This document shows, one piece after another, positions 54,179-62,020 of a DNA stretch of 64,000 bases. The stretch is from Streptomyces sp. NBC_01142 (GTDB taxonomy: Bacteria > Actinomycetota > Actinomycetes > Streptomycetales > Streptomycetaceae), in assembly GCF_026341125.1 (NCBI RefSeq), contig NZ_JAPEOR010000001.1, positions 1,736,001-1,800,000 of the forward strand, read 5' to 3'. Made by a program: the position numbers and the translations under genes. Below the pieces are notes generated by a model that saw only the letters and a program-made list of their open reading frames with translations, had not been told where the DNA came from and searched no databases. The stretch's first letter is position 1. Every line of letters begins with the position of its first letter.

Positions 54179-55395
54179 CAGAGCACCTCCAGCCGGGTAA
54201 CCCACTTGGTCTGGAGAACGCCGGGGCGGTTCGGGGCGATGACGCGGGCCGGGAAGCCGTGATCCAGGGAGAGGATCTCGCCGTTGAGCCGCAGCGCGAG
54301 CAGGGTCAGCGGGTCGCGTGCGTAGCCGCGGCCCATCTCCATGATCCGGTAGGCCCCGCGCTTCTCCAGCGACACCACGCGCAGCAGCGCCCCGGGCGGG
54401 GCACCCGCCCGGTCCAGCAGATCCCGGATCCGTACACCCGTCCAGTCGGCGGACTTGCTCCAGCCTTCGACGCAGGCGATCGGCAGGGTCACGGTGCGCT
54501 GGGGCATGGCCCGGAGCTCGTCGAGTGAGAGCTCGTAAGGGCGTGGCCCGGCAACCGACAGCCGCCATTGGCCCGCCGGGACCCCGGCAGCGAGCCCGGC
54601 CGCCGCCGCGGTGCGGTTGACCGGGAGGCCCTGCGGGCCGTGGTCGGGGTGGCGCGGGGCCAGCAGGTCGAAACGCTTCAGCGGGGTGAACGACTGCCCC
54701 ACCGTGACGACGGTGACCGCGCCGACGGCCGCTGCGACCCCCGTCAGGAACGACCGTCGGTCCGGCCCGTCCTCTGCGGGGAGCTCCAGTGTCCCGGGCG
54801 AGCGACGGGTCCAGTGCGCCTTGATCTCCGGTGCCTTGACCGCGATGTGCAGCAGCAGGGCGCCCACCAGCACCCAGGCCACCGCGAAGTGCACCGGGAC
54901 GAAGGAGAACGGCCACGGGTACCACTGGAAGGTGTTCAAGAGCCCGCTGAACAGCTGGAACACGGCCGCTGCCACCAGCACCGCCACCGACAGCCGCTCC
55001 AGCGCGTGCCGGAGGGAGCGGGCCGGCGGCCACACGAACAACCGCGGGTACACGGTCCACAGCTTCGCCATCAGCAGCGGGATCGCCGCGATTCCGCTTG
55101 CCACGTGCAGCCCCTGGGTCAGCCGGTAGCCCCAGACCGGGCGCGGCGGCAGCAGCGGCTGCAGCCAGTCCGGCGGCGTCTGCAGAAAGTGGCTGATCAG
55201 CCCGGTCAGGAAACACACCGCAATCGCGACACCCAGCCAGCGGCCGACGGCCGTCGCGGTACGCGGATCATGCAGCCGGCCTTTGAAGGACGGCAACCAC
55301 GCCCCGACGGACGGTGCTTGCCGCGTGAACCCGTGCAGCCGGTCCCTGAGGGATGTCGCGGCACCGCGCGTCGGCTCCGTTGGTCGCAGTCTCAT
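54178..55395 (-). CDS. Cytochrome-b-type membrane domain fused to sulfite-oxidase-like molybdopterin domain
   Basis: A 405-residue fusion. Four to five membrane helices at ~48-185 carry histidines at 69, 97, 169 and 183, which are likely heme-b ligands. A twin-arginine-like DRRSFLTGV and a further helix lie at ~212-232. The soluble part (~265-405) is a sulfite-oxidase-type domain with the molybdenum-ligand Cys308 in LPIACVEGWS. It should pass electrons between the membrane quinone pool and an external substrate, like MsrPQ or YedYZ systems. The substrate is unknown. It is divergent from the GT-C gene with a 114-base shared promoter gap. Confidence 0.88.
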   Translation of the reverse strand: MRLRPTEPTRGAATSLRDRLHGFTRQAPSVGAWLPSFKGRLHDPRTATAVGRWLGVAIAVCFLTGLISHFLQTPPDWLQPLLPPRPVWGYRLTQGLHVASGIAAIPLLMAKLWTVYPRLFVWPPARSLRHALERLSVAVLVAAAVFQLFSGLLNTFQWYPWPFSFVPVHFAVAWVLVGALLLHIAVKAPEIKAHWTRRSPGTLELPAEDGPDRRSFLTGVAAAVGAVTVVTVGQSFTPLKRFDLLAPRHPDHGPQGLPVNRTAAAAGLAAGVPAGQWRLSVAGPRPYELSLDELRAMPQRTVTLPIACVEGWSKSADWTGVRIRDLLDRAGAPPGALLRVVSLEKRGAYRIMEMGRGYARDPLTLLALRLNGEILSLDHGFPARVIAPNRPGVLQTKWVTRLEVL

Positions 55396-55509
55396 GTCTC
55401 CATCACACCCCCGACCGCGGCGTCCGGCGCTGCTTCGACACCTTACGAATCGCTGACGTCAGGCGATGGCAGCCCGTCCGCGAATGCGCGGACTGGCACG
55501 CTGAGCAGC

Positions 55510-56916
55510 GTGATCAGCCCGCGCACACTCGGCACCGGCCTGCTGCTGGCCGCCCTCACCACCACGCTCGCCCTCACTGTCCGCCACGACGGCTACGTCA
55601 CGGATTCCGTTGGCCTGGCCTGCTGGTACGGGGCCTGCTGGCTGCTGTTCGCACTGGCGGCCTGGTGCCTGAGGAAAGTCCCCGTCCGCCATGCCGTGGC
55701 GATGATCCTCGGCGGCTCCGTGATCGTCGCGGCGACCGGTCTCCTCGCTCCCCCACGCACCAGCAGCGACTCGTACCGCTACGCATGGGACGGCCGGGTG
55801 CAGGCGGCCGGGATCTCCCCGTACGACCACACGCCCGCCGGCCCCGCCCTCGCCCCGCTGCGCGACCCGTGGCTCTTCCCGACAGGCGCGGGATGCGCAG
55901 GCCCGGAACGCGTGCGGATCCCCGGCCCCGCGGGCGAGATCCACTGCACCCGCCTCAACCGGCCGAACGTCCACACCATCTACCCCCCGGTGGCGGAGGG
56001 CTACTTCCTGCTGGTCCACGCGCTCTCCCCGGAGGGCTCCCGGAACAAGCCCCTCCAGATGGGAAACGCGCTGTTGTCCGTGGGCGTGACCGGCGCGCTG
56101 CTGCTGGTGCTGCGCCGACGTGGCAACCCGCGCGACGCCGCGTACTGGGCCTGGTGTCCGGCCGTGCCCATCGAAGCGGTCAACAACGCCCACGCCGACA
56201 TCCTCGGTGTGCTCCTGGGCGTGGCCGGTCTCGCCGTCGTCGTACGGCACCGTGCGGCGGGCGGCGCCCTCCTCGGAGCCGCCACCGCCACCAAGCTGCT
56301 GCCCGCGATCCTGCTGCCCGGCGCGCTGTCCGGGGTGCGCAGATGGCGTGACGCCGCCGCGGTCGTAGTGCCCGCCGCGGCCGTCGTCGCGCTGACGTAC
56401 CTCCCGTATGCGCTGCTGTCCGAGGGCTCGGTCCTCGGCTATCTCAGCGGCTACGTCGAGGAGGAGGGGTACGAAGACGCCTCGGCCCGCAGCCGGTACG
56501 CCCTGCTGCGGCTCGTGCTGCCCGACAGCTGGGCAGTCCCGGCGGTCGCCGTCGTCATGCTGTGCGTCGTCGCACACGTCCTGCTCCGCGGCGACCCCTG
56601 CCGGCCGTGGCGCGGGGCCCTGCTGGTCACCGGCACGGCGTTCCTCCTGCTGACACCCGGCTACTCGTGGTACGGGCTGCTGCTCGTCGCGCTCGTGGCC
56701 ATGGACGGCGGCTGGGAGTGGCTGACGGTCGCCGCGGCCGGGGCCGCCAAGTACGTCACGGTGCACTCGGGCGGCGACCCGGACGTCATCGGCACGACGG
56801 CCTACGCCGTCGCAGCCGTCGCGGTGCTCACCGGCTGTGTCCTGCGCCGCGTGCGACATGTGCGCGGCTCCGACGGACGGGTCAGCACCGACCCCGCCCA
56901 CTCGATCCCGTCCTAG
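55510..56916 (+). CDS. Polytopic GT-C-like (GT87/DUF2029-type) glycosyltransferase
   Basis: A 468-residue membrane protein with ~10-12 helices. After helix 2 an outside loop has SSDSYRYAWDGRVQAAGISP, a D-x-Y-R-Y-x-W-D-G pattern typical of polyprenyl-phosphate-sugar-dependent mannosyltransferases. Later come NRPNVHTIYPPVAEGYFLL, EAVNNAHADILGVLLG and TATKLLPAILLPGA. It likely moves a sugar from a lipid carrier to an acceptor outside the membrane. The GTG at 55510 lacks a strong ribosome site. The TAG stop is split by the IS630 insertion (TA of the target plus G from the element), but the same TAG would exist without it. Confidence 0.85.
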   Translation: MISPRTLGTGLLLAALTTTLALTVRHDGYVTDSVGLACWYGACWLLFALAAWCLRKVPVRHAVAMILGGSVIVAATGLLAPPRTSSDSYRYAWDGRVQAAGISPYDHTPAGPALAPLRDPWLFPTGAGCAGPERVRIPGPAGEIHCTRLNRPNVHTIYPPVAEGYFLLVHALSPEGSRNKPLQMGNALLSVGVTGALLLVLRRRGNPRDAAYWAWCPAVPIEAVNNAHADILGVLLGVAGLAVVVRHRAAGGALLGAATATKLLPAILLPGALSGVRRWRDAAAVVVPAAAVVALTYLPYALLSEGSVLGYLSGYVEEEGYEDASARSRYALLRLVLPDSWAVPAVAVVMLCVVAHVLLRGDPCRPWRGALLVTGTAFLLLTPGYSWYGLLLVALVAMDGGWEWLTVAAAGAAKYVTVHSGGDPDVIGTTAYAVAAVAVLTGCVLRRVRHVRGSDGRVSTDPAHSIPS

Positions 56917-56940
56917 TGCTGTGGCCGGGATGGTTCACCG
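56916..56940 (+). repeat. Left terminal inverted repeat of the IS630 element
   Basis: GTGCTGTGGCCGGGATGGTT plus five more bases, preceded by target TA. Confidence 0.9.
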
Positions 56941-56948
56941 TTGGCTGT

Positions 56949-58070
56949 TCACGCGGCGGTCACGAGGGGGTGTCCGCCCCAGCGGATGCCTTTCTCGCTG
57001 CGGATGCGTGCGCGCTCCTTTCGTTGGGCGGCCAGGACGTCGGGGTGGCGGGCGTTGGTGTTGCGCCAGCGCAGGTAGGCGTGCAGGGCGCGGGTCTGGA
57101 CGGTGTGGTTGGGGTGGTGGGAGTTGGCGAGGGTGAACTGCCGCAGCGGCCCGAAGTGCGCCTCGACGGGGTTGGCCCAGGAGGCGTTGGTCGGGGTGAA
57201 GCACAGCTCCACCCTGTTCTTCTTCGCCCAGACGCGGATCTTGGTGCCCTTGTGTGCGGAGAGGTTGTCCATGATCACGTAGATCGGGGCGCCGTCCGGG
57301 CGGGCGGCACGGATCGACTTCAGCGCGGCCAGGGAGTTCGCGGCACCTTTGTGGCGGCGGTTGACGCCCCACAGAGTGTCGTCGCCGACCGAGTAGCAGC
57401 CGTGGAAGTAGGTGACCCCGTGGGTGCGGTGGTAGGTCGCCGGGACCCGTTCGGGACGGTTCTGCTTCGCCCAGCAGGACCCGCCGGTGGGGCGGATGCC
57501 CAGCGGGCCGAACTCGTCGAAGGCGAAAACGCGGTCGGGGAAGTTGTCCAGGATGTGCTCGATGCGGTCGAGCTTGGTGTCGCGCTCGGGGTCGGTGGAT
57601 TCCTTCCAGGTCTTGGTCCGCTGGAAGGTGACCCCACGGCGGGCGAGCAGGCAGCGCAGGGCCTCGCGGCCGATGCGGATCACCCGGCCGTGGACCTTGC
57701 GCAGGTAGGCGGCGAGTTTGCGGATGGACCAGCGGGTGAAGGGCTGGCCGAGTTTGGCCGGGCGGGTAGTGGCCGTCGCCACGACGAAGTCCTCGTCATC
57801 ACGGCTGAGCAGGCGGGGACGGCCTCCCGCCCACCGAGGGTCCAGGCAGGCCAGGCCGATCTCGTTGAACCGGTGGATCACATCGCGCACCGTGTCCTCA
57901 TCGGCCTGCACCAGCTGGGCGATGACCGGCACCCGGTTCCCGCCGGCCGAGGCCAGCAGCATCATCGCCCGCCGGTAGCGCACCGTGCTGGTGCTGCCCC
58001 GGCGCACGATCTGCTGCAGCCGCTGCCCCTCCTGGTCGGTCAGCCTGCGGACTCGAACGGGCTCTGCCAC
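56949..58070 (-). CDS. IS630-family transposase
   Basis: A 373-residue DDE transposase. N-terminal helix-turn-helix domains (~5-110, ADEDTVRDVIHRFNEIGL) bind the inverted repeats. The catalytic acids are in VFAFDEFGPLGI, IYVIMDNLSAHKG and NPVEAHFGPL, the IS630/Tc1 pattern (D, DN, E). The reading frame is intact, so the element may be active. GTG at 58070 follows GGAGG by six bases; the frame is open to 58145 within the IR but without a ribosome site. Confidence 0.93.
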   Translation of the reverse strand: MAEPVRVRRLTDQEGQRLQQIVRRGSTSTVRYRRAMMLLASAGGNRVPVIAQLVQADEDTVRDVIHRFNEIGLACLDPRWAGGRPRLLSRDDEDFVVATATTRPAKLGQPFTRWSIRKLAAYLRKVHGRVIRIGREALRCLLARRGVTFQRTKTWKESTDPERDTKLDRIEHILDNFPDRVFAFDEFGPLGIRPTGGSCWAKQNRPERVPATYHRTHGVTYFHGCYSVGDDTLWGVNRRHKGAANSLAALKSIRAARPDGAPIYVIMDNLSAHKGTKIRVWAKKNRVELCFTPTNASWANPVEAHFGPLRQFTLANSHHPNHTVQTRALHAYLRWRNTNARHPDVLAAQRKERARIRSEKGIRWGGHPLVTAA

Positions 58071-58147
58071 TACGCGCCTCCACGGTGCCGGATCGGATAT
58101 GTCCTCACATCCAACCGGCCCAGCACCTACCAACGCGACCAGCAACC

Positions 58148-58172
58148 CGGTGAACCATCCCGGTCACAGCAC
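58148..58172 (-). repeat. Right terminal inverted repeat of the IS630 element
   Basis: Complement of the left repeat with one G-to-A difference at position 9, followed by target TA. Confidence 0.9.
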
Positions 58173-58340
58173 TAGCTCCGGAGATCCCGAGGTCCCCCGT
58201 ATAGAGCAGAGTCGCCCCGACCGGCTGCCTCGATGAGCAGTGCGGGCCTCTGGGCGATGCGGCCAGGACCTGCGCCGTGAGCCCCATGTCGACTCGGCCC
58301 GGCGACGTGCCGGTCGTCGCTCCGCCGAGGTGTCATGCCG

Positions 58341-58925
58341 TCATCCGCGGGGCTTCGCGCGGACGTGCATGCGCTCCCCCTGTCTCCCGAAGAGGCTGAG
58401 GATCTCGACGGGCCGTCCGTCCGCGCTGCTGAACCAGTGGGGCAGCCGCGTGTCGAACTCCGCGGCCTCGCCGGGGCCGAGGACCAGATCGTGCTCGGCG
58501 AGGACGAGCCGTAGCCGTCCGTCCAGCACATACAGCCACTCGTAGCCCTCGTGCGTACGGAGCTCCGGCTCGGCACCCCGGTCGGGGATGAGCATCTTGT
58601 ACGCCTGGAGGGGGCCCGGGCTCCGGGTCAGGGGGACGAACGTACCGCCGTTCGGCATCGTGCGGGGTGTCAGCCGTACCCGAGGATCGCCCACTTCGGG
58701 GGCGCCGACCAGGTCGTCCAGGGGCACGTGGTACGCGCCGGCGAGCGGCAGCAGCAGTTCCAGGCTGGGGCGGCGCTGTCCGGATTCCAGCCGGGAAAGG
58801 GTGCTCTTGGAAATGCCGGTCGCCTCGGAGAGCGCGGCCAGGGTGAGACCGCTCTTGGCACGCATGCGTCTGAGCCGGGGGGCGACCTCGTCGAGGACCG
58901 CTTGGTAGGCCGGTGGCTTGTCCAT
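58341..58925 (-). CDS. XRE-family regulator with C-terminal cupin
   Basis: A 194-residue regulator. Residues ~10-70 form a helix-turn-helix (GLTLAALSEATGISKSTLSR), and residues ~105-185 form a cupin ligand-binding barrel (EPELRTHEGYEWLYVLDGRL; LGPGEAAEFDTRLPHWF). Regulators of this type bind small molecules and usually repress a divergent gene. The ATG at 58925 has GGAATG upstream. It is divergent from a methyltransferase gene with only 77 bases between starts. An inverted repeat sits in that gap, so the methyltransferase gene is the likely target. Confidence 0.88.
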   Translation of the reverse strand: MDKPPAYQAVLDEVAPRLRRMRAKSGLTLAALSEATGISKSTLSRLESGQRRPSLELLLPLAGAYHVPLDDLVGAPEVGDPRVRLTPRTMPNGGTFVPLTRSPGPLQAYKMLIPDRGAEPELRTHEGYEWLYVLDGRLRLVLAEHDLVLGPGEAAEFDTRLPHWFSSADGRPVEILSLFGRQGERMHVRAKPRG

Positions 58926-58954
58926 GCGGGCATTCCACCCCGCCGTCCCGGAAT

Positions 58955-58972
58955 CGGCAACAAGATTTGCCG
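58955..58972. promoter_or_regulatory. Candidate operator between XRE regulator and methyltransferase
   Basis: Inverted repeat CGGCAA-N6-TTGCCG with perfect 6-base arms, between the divergent starts, 30 bases from each. The arm and spacer layout suits a dimeric helix-turn-helix protein. Confidence 0.6.
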
Positions 58973-59002
58973 TCACGACCCGGCGAGGGCACGCTCCTCG
59001 GC

Positions 59003-59929
59003 ATGAGCCCACACAACGATTCCGGACATGGTCACGGACACGGACACCACCACACCGACATCGACTGGGAGGTCATGGCCACCGAGCTGGAGAACAGCGG
59101 CGAACTGCAACTCCCGGTCCTCCGCCGGACGGCGGCCCGCCTGGGGGAACTGCTCGGCCCGGAGAAGGAGGTCCGGCGCATCCTCGACATCGGCAGCGGC
59201 CCGGGCGTGATGACCTGCGTGTTCGCCGAGGCTTTCGCGGACGCCGAGGCGGTCGCCGTGGACGGCACGCCCGGGCTGCTGGACCGCGCCCTGGCTCGCG
59301 CCGAGCGGCTCGGCCTGGGTGGCAGGGTGGCCGTCCGGCACGCGGAACTGCCCGAGGGCCTGGACGGCGGTGACGAGCACCGGGAGGGTGGCCTCGGCAC
59401 GGCGGATCTGATCTGGAGCAGCAAGGCCGTGCACCACCTCGGCGATCAGCAGGGCGCGTTGAACGCGCTCGCCGGTGTGCTGAGGCCCGGCGGGCTGCTC
59501 GCCGTAGCGGAGGGCGGCCTGCCCGTGCGCTTCCTCCCGCGCGACATCGGCATCGGCAGGCCTGGCCTTCAGGCCCGGCTCGACGCCGCCCAGGAGGACT
59601 GGTTCGAGATCATGCGAGTCGAGCTGCCCGGCAGCACCAACCTGGTCGAGGACTGGCCCGCGATGCTCAGCCGCGCCGGGCTCACCCGCGTCGGCAGCTT
59701 CACTTCCCTCCTCGACCTGCCGGCACCTCTGGGCGAGATGCCCCGCGCCTTCCTGCACGCCCATCTGACCCGGCTGCGGGAGATGATGAGCGAGTCCCTG
59801 GACCTGGAGGACCGCAGGACACTCGACGTACTGCTCGATCCCCGGGCGGCGGAGAACATTCTGCGGCGGCCCGACGTCTTCCTCCTCTCCGCCACCACTG
59901 TCTTCACGGGTGTGCGCGCGGCACGGTGA
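59003..59929 (+). CDS. SAM-dependent methyltransferase with His-rich N-terminus
   Basis: A 308-residue class I methyltransferase. The start MSPHNDSGHGHGHGHHHTD is histidine-rich and may bind Ni2+, Zn2+ or another metal. The SAM motif I is ILDIGSGPGVMTCVFAEAF, with VAVDGTPGLLDRAL as motif II and LIWSSKAVHHLGDQQGAL after it. The acceptor is unknown; relatives occur with cupin-XRE regulators in Streptomyces. The ATG at 59003 has no strong ribosome site (CTCCTCGGC), so a leaderless transcript from the short intergenic gap is possible. It probably answers to the XRE-cupin repressor. Confidence 0.88.
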   Translation: MSPHNDSGHGHGHGHHHTDIDWEVMATELENSGELQLPVLRRTAARLGELLGPEKEVRRILDIGSGPGVMTCVFAEAFADAEAVAVDGTPGLLDRALARAERLGLGGRVAVRHAELPEGLDGGDEHREGGLGTADLIWSSKAVHHLGDQQGALNALAGVLRPGGLLAVAEGGLPVRFLPRDIGIGRPGLQARLDAAQEDWFEIMRVELPGSTNLVEDWPAMLSRAGLTRVGSFTSLLDLPAPLGEMPRAFLHAHLTRLREMMSESLDLEDRRTLDVLLDPRAAENILRRPDVFLLSATTVFTGVRAAR

Positions 59930-60212
59930 CGTGCCGGACACGGGGGCGGCGGCGCACGAGCGGGAACTGGCCCGCGCACGCCGAGGGCCGGGCGGATGAA
60001 TCCGATGGGGAAGGTGACGCCGTACCGCCGGCCCTCACGGTCGGTCGCGTCCGTTGCCCGGCACAACCCGCATCCCTGGAATCCGGCCGGACTCCTCCGG
60101 CCATCCCCTCAGCCTCGGGCCACAGCGTTCACCACCCTGCGGGCAACGCCTGGCTGCCCGGCCCGCAGTCACCTGGCGACCGGGCTTCGAAAGTCACCAG
60201 AGAACGGAGTTC

Positions 60213-61661
60213 ATGTTGAAGCCGAGCAGTGCAGGACAAGATGAGGCAGCAGTCGAAAGTGCGGAGCGGACACCTTCGGTGCGGTGGGCGCTCGTCGGCC
60301 TTTCGCTGTCCATGTTGCTGTCCTCGCTCGGCACCAGCATCGCCAATGTTGGCCTGCCGACGTTGGCACAGGCGTTCACCGCCTCTTTCCAGGAAGTCCA
60401 GTGGATCGTCCTCGCTTATCTCCTCGTCATCACCACCGTGATCGTCAGCGTTGGACGGCTCGGTGACATCACCGGCCGCCGACGACTGCTACTGGCCGGA
60501 ATCCTCCTGTTCACGGCGGCCTCGGTCCTGTGCGGCGTCGCGCCCACGCTCTGGCTGCTGATTGCCGCCCGGGCGGCGCAGGGCCTCGGAGCGGCCATCA
60601 TGATGGCCCTCACCATGGCGTTTGTCGTTGAGACGGTTCCGAAGGCAAAGACCGGGAGCGCCATGGGGCTACTCGGAACGATGTCCGCGATCGGCACCGC
60701 TCTCGGTCCGTCGCTGGGCGGCGCTCTGATCTCCGGACTCAGTTGGCGGGCAATCTTCCTCGTCAACGCTCCGCTGGGGATCCTGACTCTTCTTCTCGCG
60801 CACCGCCACCTGCCCGTTGATCGGCGGGAGCCCAGAACAGACCGGGCCGGCTTCGACCACGTGGGCACACTGCTGCTTGCTCTGACACTCGCGGCCTATG
60901 CACTCGCCATGACAGTTGGGCGCGGCAGTTTCGGTTCGCTCAACACGGCTCTGCTGTTGGCTGCCGCCTTCGGAGTCGGCCTCTTCGTCCACGCCGAGGC
61001 GAGAGCAGCATCACCCTTGATCCGACTGGCAATGTTCCGCGATCCAGTACTGAGTGCGAGCCTCGCCATGAGCGCGCTCGTCTCGACGGTGATGATGGCC
61101 ACGCTGGTGGTCGGGCCGTTCTATCTCGCTCGTACGCTCGGGCTCGAGGAGGCTCTTGTCGGACTCGCCTTGTCGGTCGGTCCGCTTGTCACTGCGCTGA
61201 CCGGTGTGCCGGCCGGTCGCATTGCGGACCGTTTTGGCGCACAACGCATGACCATCGTTGGGCTCATCGTAATGGCGGCCGGTTCCATCATTCTCTCCAT
61301 GACGTCAGAGACGCTCGGCGTCTCCGGCTACATTGCCCCCATCGTGGTCATCACCGTCGGCTATGCGGTGTTCCAGACGGCCAACAACACCGCCGTGATG
61401 ACAGATGTCCGCCCGGATCAGCGGGGCGTCATTTCCGGCATGCTCAACCTGTCGCGCAATCTCGGGCTCATCACCGGTGCATCCGTCATGGGCGCTGTGT
61501 TCGCGCTCGCATCGGCGACGATGGACGTCACAGCGGCGCGTCCCGAGGCCGTTGCCACCGGTATGCGGCTCACGTTCGCCGTCGCGGCGATTCTGATCGT
61601 CGTCGCGCTGACCATTGCGGTGGGAAGCCGTGCTCTCTCGCGACGAAGTTCGAGGGAATGA
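60213..61661 (+). CDS. MFS efflux transporter (DHA2/EmrB type, 14 helices)
   Basis: A 482-residue drug:H+ antiporter-type protein. VDIGLPT-like VGLPTLAQAF follows the first helix, the motif-A loop is VGRLGDITGRRRLLL, and motif C is seen in GLGAAIMMALTMAF and IGTALGPSLGGAL. Substrates of this group are lipophilic drugs or dyes; not specified here. The ATG follows CGGAG closely. GC content and third-codon-position G/C look lower than in neighbours (for example ATT, GTT and TTG codons are common), hinting at transfer from a less GC-rich donor. The stop overlaps the next ATG (ATGA). Confidence 0.88.
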   Translation: MLKPSSAGQDEAAVESAERTPSVRWALVGLSLSMLLSSLGTSIANVGLPTLAQAFTASFQEVQWIVLAYLLVITTVIVSVGRLGDITGRRRLLLAGILLFTAASVLCGVAPTLWLLIAARAAQGLGAAIMMALTMAFVVETVPKAKTGSAMGLLGTMSAIGTALGPSLGGALISGLSWRAIFLVNAPLGILTLLLAHRHLPVDRREPRTDRAGFDHVGTLLLALTLAAYALAMTVGRGSFGSLNTALLLAAAFGVGLFVHAEARAASPLIRLAMFRDPVLSASLAMSALVSTVMMATLVVGPFYLARTLGLEEALVGLALSVGPLVTALTGVPAGRIADRFGAQRMTIVGLIVMAAGSIILSMTSETLGVSGYIAPIVVITVGYAVFQTANNTAVMTDVRPDQRGVISGMLNLSRNLGLITGASVMGAVFALASATMDVTAARPEAVATGMRLTFAVAAILIVVALTIAVGSRALSRRSSRE

Positions 61662-62011
61662 GGATGCTCGCACTGCTGCCAGGGATAGGGATCCTGCTGC
61701 CGGACGGCGCGGGAACACTCCGCTTCGGCATGGACGATGACGCCACGCAGGAGACCTTGGCCCGCCTCGGTCGGGTCCGCGGCGAGGATGTCCTCGAGGC
61801 AACGTGGACATACACCGTCCAGTGGGGCGACCTTGAGCTGGCCGCCGGCGCGTACGGCATCGACCGGCCCGACCTGCAACCGGCCGACCTGCTGAAGTGG
61901 GGATGCAGGCAGCCAGTGGGCGCGCGGTTGCCGGGGCGTGGTGTCCATCCGGCTGGCACCCGTTCGATCAGGGGTACGGCCTCCATGGCCGGTAACACGT
62001 GCCGTCCCTAG
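61658..62011 (+). CDS. Small hypothetical protein, possibly truncated
   Basis: A 117-residue frame whose ATG overlaps the MFS stop by four bases. The first ~80 residues (LPGIGILLPDGAGTLRFGMD...) are protein-like, with acidic helices and WTYTVQWGDLEL strands. The last ~35 residues are Arg/Gly/Pro-rich and look like read-through of non-coding DNA. I suspect the true gene was longer and its 3' end was lost. No function recognised. Confidence 0.5.
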   Translation: MRMLALLPGIGILLPDGAGTLRFGMDDDATQETLARLGRVRGEDVLEATWTYTVQWGDLELAAGAYGIDRPDLQPADLLKWGCRQPVGARLPGRGVHPAGTRSIRGTASMAGNTCRP

Positions 62012-62020
62012 CCTCGGATC

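Larger units (their letters stand above)
56916..58172. mobile_element. IS630-family insertion sequence, 1257 bp
   Basis: Terminal inverted repeats of 25 bases match at 24 positions: left from 56916 (GTGCTGTGGCCGGGATGG...) and right ending 58172 (...CATCCCGGTCACAGCAC). TA lies directly outside each end (56914-56915 and 58173-58174), the target duplication used by IS630 elements. It contains one intact transposase gene. The insertion falls inside the TAG stop codon of the upstream glycosyltransferase gene, which is regenerated. Confidence 0.93.
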
